Assembly: GCA_934654805.1 (NCBI GenBank)
Contig: CAKUGW010000143.1
Coordinates: 1 to 6,856 of the forward strand
DNA length: 6,856 bases
Origin: an uncultured Kiritimatiellota bacterium
Lineage (GTDB): Bacteria > Verrucomicrobiota > Kiritimatiellia > RFP12 > UBA1067
Direction: 5' to 3'
The notes beneath the pieces are model-generated. The model had not been told where the DNA came from. It searched no databases and was given only the letters and a program-made list of their open reading frames with translations. The translations under genes were made by a program, and so were the position numbers. Positions 1-5,954 of the stretch are shown piece after piece (position 1 is the first letter of the stretch; the number at the start of each line of letters is the position of its first letter).

Positions 1-15
1 CCCCCCCCCCCCCCC
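1..15. other. Poly-C run at the window edge, probable assembly artefact
   Basis: Fifteen consecutive C residues open the window and abut in-frame signal-peptide coding sequence of the first gene. Read in that gene's frame they give a run of prolines directly before TVRACALLM, which is not how signal peptides begin. The bases that follow (AAACCGTCCGG) would fit a natural start of ATG-AAA-ACC-GTC-CGG (MKTVR) with the leading ATGA replaced by C. Homopolymer G or C runs at contig ends are a known artefact of two-colour sequencing chemistry. The run itself is seen directly; its artefactual origin is inference. Confidence 0.6.
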
Positions 16-2882
16 AAACCGTCCGGGCCTGTGCGCTGCTGATGCTGCCGCTGGGCGGCTCGGCGGCGACGCTTTACGTCAACAATGGGCTGTCCGGCTA
101 CGACGGGCATGACGGGACATCGTCCGCGTTGGCCCTTCGGCGCATTCAAGAGGCGATTGACAAGGCCGCAGACGGTGACACGATTCTCGTGGCGCCCGGC
201 ATTTATGGAGAGGATCAGGGGCTGGGCCGCACGGGGAGTGCCGTCGCGGCTTCAGGCGGCCACTGGTGGGGGAGTGCGCGCATTCTTGTCGCCAACAAGT
301 CGTTGCACATCAAGTCCACGGACGGCGCGGAGGTGACGCACATCGTCGGCGCGTTTGATTCGTCGTCGGCTTCCGGCCTCGGCGACAGGGCGGTGCGCTG
401 CATTGACGTCGAGAACTCGAACGCCGACAAGGAGAACGTGTTCGAGGGCTTCACTCTGCGGGACGGCGCGACGCGCAACGCGACGGACTCCCCCAGCGGA
501 CGCGGCGGCGCCTTGCACGTCTCATCTGACGGCAACACGCCCGTCTCGGACAAGACGTTTCTGGTCGATTGCGTCGTCTCGAACTGCGTGGGCGCAGTCG
601 AGGCGCTGGCCTTGGGCGGCACGTTCGTCCGCTGCCGCATACAGGACAATGCGTTCTTGGCGTCCGACATGAAAAACCCGAACAGCGCGTCCAACCGTCG
701 GCTCTCGACCGGGACGGCCTATTTCAACACGCTTTTCGGACGCAACCGGACGGTGGACGCCGCGACGGCCAAACCCGTTTCGGAGGGGACGATCCTGCTT
801 TCGCCCGGCGGCCGGTTCGTCAACTGCACCTTCGCCTGCAACCTCGGTCGGTTCTACTCGCTCAGTTTCAACGACTTCCGCAACACGCTCGTGTCCGGCA
901 CGCAGTTCGACACCTACGGCGGCGGTCTCCACCAGAATCGCGTGGACGACACGACGGCGACGCGCAACCTGATCGCGCCGGCCCTTGGCGACGTGCGCCT
1001 GCGCACGGGCGCCGCTGCGACGACGGCGGGCGACGCTCCCCTTGTCGCGGACACGAAATTCGTCCCGTTCCCGACGCTCTTTTCTGTCGCGCGGTTCAAG
1101 GACTTGTACGGCGCGGACATTCCGCAGTCCGGCACGATCGCCGTCGGCTGTTCGCAGACGGCGGTCGAGCCGTCCGCCGGCGCGGTCGTCGCGAAGGACA
1201 GAGATGTGCAGTTCGGCGAGACGGCGTTCCCGCAGTACGAGCCGTCTTACGTCTATCCGACGGACGGGACGGGGCCGATTCGCGTCCGGTGCGAACTGGC
1301 GGATGGGCAGCGCGCCCTGTGGGCGCACCTCACGCAGGGCCAGACGAAAACCTCCATCCTGCTGCCGGCGGACGGCGCGGTCGAGGTGACGCCGCCGGCG
1401 AATGTTGGGGATACGGTGACGGTCGCGTTTGCGCGGACGTCGAACGTCCGCTACGCCGACCCGACGGTGGCGGAGTCGGCGGATCAGGACGGCTCGGCGG
1501 CGAAACCCTACCGCACGCTCGCACAGGCGCTGGAGGCGCTGGGCGGCGCGGCGGGCGCGGTGATCGCGAACCCCGGCGTCTACGACAGCGGGGAGATGTC
1601 CACAGGCGATTCCCACGAAGTGAAGGCGCGGGCCGTCGTGCCGGACGGCGCCGTCCTTGTGTCGCGCGACGGGTGGGCGAACACGTTCATCAAGGGTTCC
1701 GCCTGCCAGCCGTCCGACCAGGACAGGTCCACTGACGCCCGATATGCGGACGCCATCGCCGGCATGGGCAAGTCGGCCGTGCGCGGCGTCTACCTGGCGG
1801 GGGCGGAGGCGGCCGTCTGCGGCTTTACCCTGACCAACTGCTACGTGCGCGGCGCGACGGACGCGGGCGGCGGCGGGCACAACAATCTGGATTACTGCGG
1901 CGCCGGCGTCGCGGGCGTTGGCCGCGCGGAGAACTGCCGCCTCGTGGACTGCCACGCCTTTCGCGGCGGCGGCGCGTGGCAGACGACGCTGGTGAACTGC
2001 CTGCTCGAGCGCAACGTGGCGCTTTACGGCGGCGGCGCGTCCGACAGTGCGAAGCACTACGGCTGCCTGTCCCGCGCGAACAGGTCGTCGAACGCCGACA
2101 CGGCGGCGGACGGCCTGTTCTACTGGGACGTCTGCGAGAACGGCACGCTGCTCGACGCGCGGACGGGCGGGCCGAAGAGTGCCGCCTGCACGTTCAGGAA
2201 CACGCTGATCCTCTCGAAGCTGAGCAACGGCGACATCGTGGAGGGCGCGGTCTCCCCGGGTCTCTTCCGCCGCTGTGCGTTTGCCGCCGACGTGAACGGC
2301 GCGCAGACCGGTCGCTTCAAGCGCGTGATCGAAGGCGGCGACGGCAATGTGCTGGCGCCGTCGGACGCGCTGGCGCTGGATGCGGAGGGCCGTCCGGTCG
2401 TCGGCGCCTGCGCGGCGGTCGACGCGGGCGACGACGCGCTGAATTCGGCCTACGTCGGCAAGGCCGACCTCCTCGGCGGCGCGCGCGTTTCCAACGTCCG
2501 TCTCGACATCGGCGCGCTGGAAGGCGATTGGCGCCCCGTCTTCGCGCGGGCGATCCGCCGGTCGCGCGTGACGGTTTCGGAGGCGTCGCCGGCCGTGACC
2601 ACGAATGCGGAGGGGAAAGTCGTCCTGACGGCGGGCGCACGCCTGGCGGCCGTCGTGCAAGGCCCTGCCGAATCACGCTACCTGCTTCGGGTGCGGGTGC
2701 CGGACGGCGGGACCCTGACGGTGATGGCGGGCGGCGAGTCGACCGTCTGCACGGCGGATGCGGAAATTGGCCTCGCGGTGTCCGACGGCCCCTGCGCGTT
2801 CACGCTTTCCTACGCGGGCGCGGGCGGGGCGGTCATCGACGAGCTGAAGCGCGAGGGCGGATTGGTCTTCGTTGTGCGGTAG
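3..2882 (+). CDS. Secreted tandem right-handed beta-helix protein with choice-of-anchor-Q-like ends (5' partial)
   Basis: Large exported beta-helix protein with no identifiable catalytic motif. Residues are numbered from the ATG at 42, but that ATG lies inside the signal peptide: in-frame upstream codons give TVRACALL, then MLPLGGSAA, with likely cleavage before TLYV. The true start is therefore lost at the window edge. There are two modules in tandem. Each opens with a DUF1565-like segment (LYVNN..DGTSS..IQEAID..GDTILVAPGIY near residues 11-54; VRYADP..DGSAAKPYRTLAQALEAL..NPGVY from 469). Beta-helix rungs follow, with recurring NCxF/CxxxN steps and GGGA turns (642-645 and 663-666, 21 residues apart). 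The second module closes with DIGALE (822-827), typical of choice-of-anchor-Q proteins; the first ends in a looser DIPQSGTIAVGCSQ. Each module is followed by a beta-rich tail of about 100 residues. Rung motifs resemble the GGAI/FxxN repeats of chlamydial Pmp proteins. The role may be surface glycan binding or adhesion; a lyase activity cannot be excluded. It ends at TAG, 25 bases before the next gene, probably in the same operon. Confidence 0.85.
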   Translation, partial: PPPPQTVRACALLMLPLGGSAATLYVNNGLSGYDGHDGTSSALALRRIQEAIDKAADGDTILVAPGIYGEDQGLGRTGSAVAASGGHWWGSARILVANKSLHIKSTDGAEVTHIVGAFDSSSASGLGDRAVRCIDVENSNADKENVFEGFTLRDGATRNATDSPSGRGGALHVSSDGNTPVSDKTFLVDCVVSNCVGAVEALALGGTFVRCRIQDNAFLASDMKNPNSASNRRLSTGTAYFNTLFGRNRTVDAATAKPVSEGTILLSPGGRFVNCTFACNLGRFYSLSFNDFRNTLVSGTQFDTYGGGLHQNRVDDTTATRNLIAPALGDVRLRTGAAATTAGDAPLVADTKFVPFPTLFSVARFKDLYGADIPQSGTIAVGCSQTAVEPSAGAVVAKDRDVQFGETAFPQYEPSYVYPTDGTGPIRVRCELADGQRALWAHLTQGQTKTSILLPADGAVEVTPPANVGDTVTVAFARTSNVRYADPTVAESADQDGSAAKPYRTLAQALEALGGAAGAVIANPGVYDSGEMSTGDSHEVKARAVVPDGAVLVSRDGWANTFIKGSACQPSDQDRSTDARYADAIAGMGKSAVRGVYLAGAEAAVCGFTLTNCYVRGATDAGGGGHNNLDYCGAGVAGVGRAENCRLVDCHAFRGGGAWQTTLVNCLLERNVALYGGGASDSAKHYGCLSRANRSSNADTAADGLFYWDVCENGTLLDARTGGPKSAACTFRNTLILSKLSNGDIVEGAVSPGLFRRCAFAADVNGAQTGRFKRVIEGGDGNVLAPSDALALDAEGRPVVGACAAVDAGDDALNSAYVGKADLLGGARVSNVRLDIGALEGDWRPVFARAIRRSRVTVSEASPAVTTNAEGKVVLTAGARLAAVVQGPAESRYLLRVRVPDGGTLTVMAGGESTVCTADAEIGLAVSDGPCAFTLSYAGAGGAVIDELKREGGLVFVVR

Positions 2883-2893
2883 AGTAAAAGGCA

Positions 2894-2898
2894 AAGGA
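2894..2898 (+). promoter_or_regulatory. Shine-Dalgarno-like site of the GH110-like/acetylesterase gene
   Basis: AAGGA within AAAGGAAC, with 9 bases to the ATG at 2908. It decides the start. The reading frame stays open upstream to a TTG at 2872, but that codon lies inside the previous gene and would add twelve residues (MCGRVKGKGTLS) before the basic signal-peptide n-region. The spacing and the signal peptide both favour 2908. Confidence 0.6.
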
Positions 2899-2907
2899 AC
2901 ATTGAGT

Positions 2908-5793
2908 ATGCAGGTGAAAGAGAAGACAAGGGCCGGCCTGAGGCGCTGGGCCTGTGCGGTCTGCGCGGCGGCGCTCGGCGGAATCGCGGGCGGCGCGACC
3001 GTGCGCGTCACGGACTTCGGCGCGGATCCCACGGGGGCGCAGCCGAGCCAGGACGCCATCCGGCGCGCGTGCCGGGCGGCGCAGAAGGGGGACACGGTGC
3101 TGTTCCCGCGCGGCGTCTACGCGCTCCGGAAAAACGTCCGCCTCGAGAACCTCCAGGACGTGACGCTCGCGGGCGAGCCCGGCGCGGTCATCAAAATGCA
3201 CAGCAACCCCGAAGGCCCCGAATCGGAAAGCTCGGGCGGCCTCGTCGTGAACGGCGGCCGTTCGGTGCGCATCGAGCGGCTGTGGCTGACGACGGACAAC
3301 CCGATCGGATGCGCCGGGCGCATCGTCGCGAAGGACGCGGCGGCGCGGACGGTGGACTTCCTTGTCGACGCGGCGTGCGCGTTCACGGGGCGCGAGCACG
3401 TCTTCCAGATCGACACGTGCGACGAGGAGGGGGCGCCCGACCGGGCGCTTGAGACGCACGAGAACATCCACGCCGTCACGAACGAGGCGGGCGCCGTGCG
3501 CCATGAGGGGCTTGCGTATGCGCGTCTCGGCGAGCGGCTGATCCGCCTCTCGCTTCCGTCGTGGGCGTCGGTGCAGGCGGTCACGAACGGGCATCGCGCC
3601 CTGCTGCGGTATTCGCGCAGCGGCGGCACGGCGTTCTGGATCTCCAACGTGCGCGGCCTCACGATGGAGGACGTCGAGATCTCGCGCACGGCGGCCATGG
3701 GCATGATGATCGCGCCGGGCACGTCCGACGTCACGCTGCGCCGGTTCTGCATCCGCATGGCGGCGGACGACCCCGCGCTCCACGCCTCCAATTCGGACGG
3801 CATCCACGTCTTCGGGTGCGAAGGCACGCTGCGCCTGGAGGACTGCCACTTCAAGGGCCTGGGCGACGACGCGTTCAACGTGCACGCGATGGGCGGGGAG
3901 ATCGCCGCCTGCGACGCGGCGAAGGGGACGGCGTCGGTCATCCTGCGGCTCGTGGACCGCCAGCCGAAGCCGCTGCCGTCCGGCTGGGCCCGTGCGGGCG
4001 ACACGATCGACGTCTACGACCCGAAGACGCTCAACGTCAAGGGCTCGCTCAGACTGACGGGCTACAGGGACGGGGCCTTGACGTTCGCGCCCGTCACGTT
4101 CAGGCCGGACAAGGGCGACATCGTCGCGAACGTGCGCCATCTTCCGACAGTCCGCGTCACGGGCTGCTCGGTCGAGAACACGCGGGCGCGCGCGTTTCTG
4201 CTGCAGACGCGGCACGTGTCGGTCGAGGGCTCGCGCTTTCGCGGCTTCCCGTCCCCCGCGATCATCGTCACCTCGGATGTCGTGATGTGGAACGAAATGG
4301 CGCCGACCGTGGACTGCGAGATCCGCGACTGCACGTTCGAGAAGTGCGCAAACGCGCTGTCGGGGCTTCCGCTCGGCGCCGTCGTGGTCAAGCTGAACCA
4401 CAACGGAACGCCCTCGCAATGTCCGCCGGGCGCGTTTCGCAACGTGCGCATCGCCGACTGCCGGTTTGCGGACATCGGCTCGAGCGCCGTCTACGCCGAG
4501 TGCACGGACGGGCTGCGCATCGCGGGGAACGTCTTCCGCCGGACGTGGGCGCGCGCGGCGGCGTCGGCGGAGGGCTTCGACATCCGCCTGAACAGCTGCG
4601 CCCGCGTGCGCCTTGAGGGGAACGACTCGGACCGCCCCGCCGCGAACCTCGTGACCGGGACGGACAATTCGCCGCGTCTCGCGGAGGTCTTTTCGGACCA
4701 CATGGTCTTTCCGGCCGGCAAGGAGCTGCGCGTCTTCGGGACGGGGGAGGGCGCGGTCGCCGTGCGGTTCGGCGGACAGGAGCGGCGGACGGTCGCCGTG
4801 CGCGGACGCTGGTGCGTGACGTTCCCCGCGATGCCGGCGGGCGGCCCCTACGAGCTGGAGGCCGACCTCGGCGGACGGCGGCAGGTCGTCCGGGACGTCA
4901 TGGTCGGCGAGGTGCTGGTCATGGCGGGGCAGTCCAACATGCAGTTCCTGCTGGGCGAGTCGACGACCAAGGAGCGGTTCGAGGACCCGCGCATCCGGAT
5001 GTTCTCGACGACGCGGCTTGAGCGCGGCGCGGTCTTCGGCGCGGCGGACGGATGGGTGCCGCTCACGAGGAAGTCGGCCTGGGCCTGGACGGCCATCGGC
5101 TGCGAGACGGCCGTCCGGCGCGCGCGGGCCACGGGGCGCGCGGTCGGCGTCATCTGCTGCGTGCAGGGCGCGAGCGTCATCAAGACGTGGATGCCGCGTG
5201 CGCTGGCGCGGGACGCGCGGTTCGGGCTCGATCCCGCGAAATGCTCGCATCCCGACGCGCGCGAGGACGCCTATTCGCTCTGGAACCGCAGCGGCACGCT
5301 GTACGAGAGCCAGTTCGCCGAGATCGCGGGCTACCCGGTCACGTCCGTCACGTGGTACCAGGGCGAAAGCAACTCGCACAGCGTCGAGGAGGGGACGCTC
5401 TACGCCGACATGCTCGCGGCGCTCATCGGGCAGTGGCGCGCCGATTTCCGCGACCCCGGGCTGCCGTTCTACGTCCTGCAGCTGGCGGCCGACACGACGG
5501 GCGGGTCGAATCCTGCGGCCTGGAACGCGGTCAAGGCCTCGCAAGCGAAAGTCGCGGAGACGGTGCCGGGCGTGACGCTCGTGCGCACGGACGACATCTG
5601 CGAGACGGACAAGGGCATCCATCCGCCGACCAAGCGGCTGATCGCCGAGCGCCTGGCCGACGCCATGCGGCGTTCACGGTGCTCTACACGTCCGAGTTCA
5701 TGCCGAAGCTCCTCTGCGCGGCGCGTCCGCTCCGGCGCATCCTGCGGCTCGCGGGCGCCTACGAGGTCATGGCGAAGGCCCTGTCGCCGCTGA
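2908..5793 (+). CDS. Secreted fusion: GH110-like beta-helix glycosidase + sialate O-acetylesterase-like module; 3' end out of frame
   Basis: Numbering is from the ATG at 2908 (961 codons). Signal peptide: residues 1 to about 29 (RAGLRR, then a hydrophobic ACAVCAAALGGIAGG stretch). Residues 31 to about 585 form a right-handed beta-helix opening with RVTDFGAD..SQDAIRRA..VLFPRGVY. Its core matches GH110 alpha-1,3-galactosidases: SNSDGIHVFGC (D297), GDDAFNVHA (D320, D321), a GDTIDVY strand, and RARAFLLQTR..VSVEGS with AIIVTSDVVMWNE. The Asp spacing (23, then 1) equals that recalled for the GH110 catalytic residues (321/344/345). Residues 589 to about 921 are a full sialate O-acetylesterase-like SGNH unit: FSDHMVFPAGK jelly-roll start, GQSNM (nucleophile S676), QGASVIKTWM (753-762), WYQGESN (816-822), and GIHPPTKRLIAERLA with H905. 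The predicted site is periplasmic or extracellular, hydrolysing terminal alpha-galactose and O-acetyl esters. After ADAM (920) the frame is lost: the last ~40 residues are Arg/Ser/Cys-rich out-of-frame translation, so the native C-terminus lay near 921 and the TGA at 5791-5793 is not the real stop. The exact substrate is unproven. Confidence 0.83.
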   Translation: MQVKEKTRAGLRRWACAVCAAALGGIAGGATVRVTDFGADPTGAQPSQDAIRRACRAAQKGDTVLFPRGVYALRKNVRLENLQDVTLAGEPGAVIKMHSNPEGPESESSGGLVVNGGRSVRIERLWLTTDNPIGCAGRIVAKDAAARTVDFLVDAACAFTGREHVFQIDTCDEEGAPDRALETHENIHAVTNEAGAVRHEGLAYARLGERLIRLSLPSWASVQAVTNGHRALLRYSRSGGTAFWISNVRGLTMEDVEISRTAAMGMMIAPGTSDVTLRRFCIRMAADDPALHASNSDGIHVFGCEGTLRLEDCHFKGLGDDAFNVHAMGGEIAACDAAKGTASVILRLVDRQPKPLPSGWARAGDTIDVYDPKTLNVKGSLRLTGYRDGALTFAPVTFRPDKGDIVANVRHLPTVRVTGCSVENTRARAFLLQTRHVSVEGSRFRGFPSPAIIVTSDVVMWNEMAPTVDCEIRDCTFEKCANALSGLPLGAVVVKLNHNGTPSQCPPGAFRNVRIADCRFADIGSSAVYAECTDGLRIAGNVFRRTWARAAASAEGFDIRLNSCARVRLEGNDSDRPAANLVTGTDNSPRLAEVFSDHMVFPAGKELRVFGTGEGAVAVRFGGQERRTVAVRGRWCVTFPAMPAGGPYELEADLGGRRQVVRDVMVGEVLVMAGQSNMQFLLGESTTKERFEDPRIRMFSTTRLERGAVFGAADGWVPLTRKSAWAWTAIGCETAVRRARATGRAVGVICCVQGASVIKTWMPRALARDARFGLDPAKCSHPDAREDAYSLWNRSGTLYESQFAEIAGYPVTSVTWYQGESNSHSVEEGTLYADMLAALIGQWRADFRDPGLPFYVLQLAADTTGGSNPAAWNAVKASQAKVAETVPGVTLVRTDDICETDKGIHPPTKRLIAERLADAMRRSRCSTRPSSCRSSSARRVRSGASCGSRAPTRSWRRPCRR

Positions 5794-5891
5794 CGGCGCT
5801 CGCGCTGCGGTTCACGGATCTCTTCATGCCGCGCAAGGAGGCCGCGCGGGAGCGCCTGACGGCGAACGACCTCCTGCGCATCCTGCAGGAC
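5667..5891 (+). pseudogene. Orphan coding fragment (~75 codons) with no start or stop of its own
   Basis: From about 5667 the coding signal moves to the frame used by the downstream GH2 gene. Third positions are almost all G or C, and the translation is protein-like (AAFTVLYTSEFMPKLLCAA, then LRRILRLAGAYEVMAKAL, SPLTALALRFTDLFMPRK, EAARERLTANDLLRILQD). It looks helical, with amphipathic and hydrophobic stretches. I do not recognise the family; it does not resemble the end of a sialate O-acetylesterase or the start of a GH2 enzyme. The signal fades at CAT-GCA-CCC-CCA-ATT-TCT without a stop codon, so the frame stays open into GH2. It is probably the C-terminal part of another gene joined to the esterase by a deletion or a misassembly, or a -1 shift relative to the esterase frame. 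Starts at GTG 5679 or ATG 5700 are possible but have no support. Confidence 0.55.
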
Positions 5892-5897
5892 CATGCA

Positions 5898-5914
5898 CCC
5901 CCAATTTCTGGGGG
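5898..5914 (+). repeat. Short perfect hairpin upstream of the GH2 promoter
   Basis: CCCCCA and TGGGGG pair over 6 bp around the 5-base loop ATTTC; a sixth G at 5915 allows slippage. No U-tract follows (GTTGTCGG), so it is not a standard intrinsic terminator. It ends just before the -35 box, so it could be an operator, a weak terminator for the upstream unit, or chance in GC-rich DNA. Confidence 0.4.
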
Positions 5915-5915
5915 G

Positions 5916-5944
5916 TTGTCGGCTGTGCGCGGGTGGGGTATAAT
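5916..5944 (+). promoter_or_regulatory. Sigma-70-type promoter for the GH2 gene, probably giving a nearly leaderless mRNA
   Basis: The -10 element TATAAT (5939-5944) is a perfect consensus and lies in an otherwise GC-rich region. TTGTCG (5916-5921) matches 4 of 6 positions of TTGACA at the ideal 17-base spacing. Transcription would start at about 5950-5952, only 3-5 bases before the ATG at 5955. No Shine-Dalgarno sequence exists between the -10 box and the start codon, so translation would be leaderless or nearly so. The GH2 gene therefore seems to have its own transcription, separate from the upstream pair. Confidence 0.6.
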
Positions 5945-5954
5945 CTCCGCCATC

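Noticed and set aside
522..2660. 712-codon open frame on the - strand
   Set aside because: It mirrors the beta-helix gene, is low-complexity and Arg-rich, and has no motifs or start context.
2872..2907. Upstream TTG start for the GH110-like/esterase gene
   Set aside because: It overlaps the end of the previous gene, has no suitable ribosome-binding site and would place extra residues before a normal signal peptide; ATG 2908 has AAGGA at 9 bases.
2833..5622. 929-codon open frame on the - strand
   Set aside because: It is antisense to the GH110-like/esterase gene, and its translation is Arg/Ala/His/Val-rich with no domains. Long antisense open frames are expected in DNA with this GC3 bias.
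5660..5680. Programmed -1 frameshift joining the esterase to the orphan fragment
   Set aside because: There is no X-XXY-YYZ slippery sequence and no evident downstream pseudoknot, and the fragment has no stop of its own, so a product would run into GH2.
5898..5915. Rho-independent terminator
   Set aside because: The stem is only 6 bp and is followed by GTTGTCGG rather than a T-rich tract; kept only as a hairpin.
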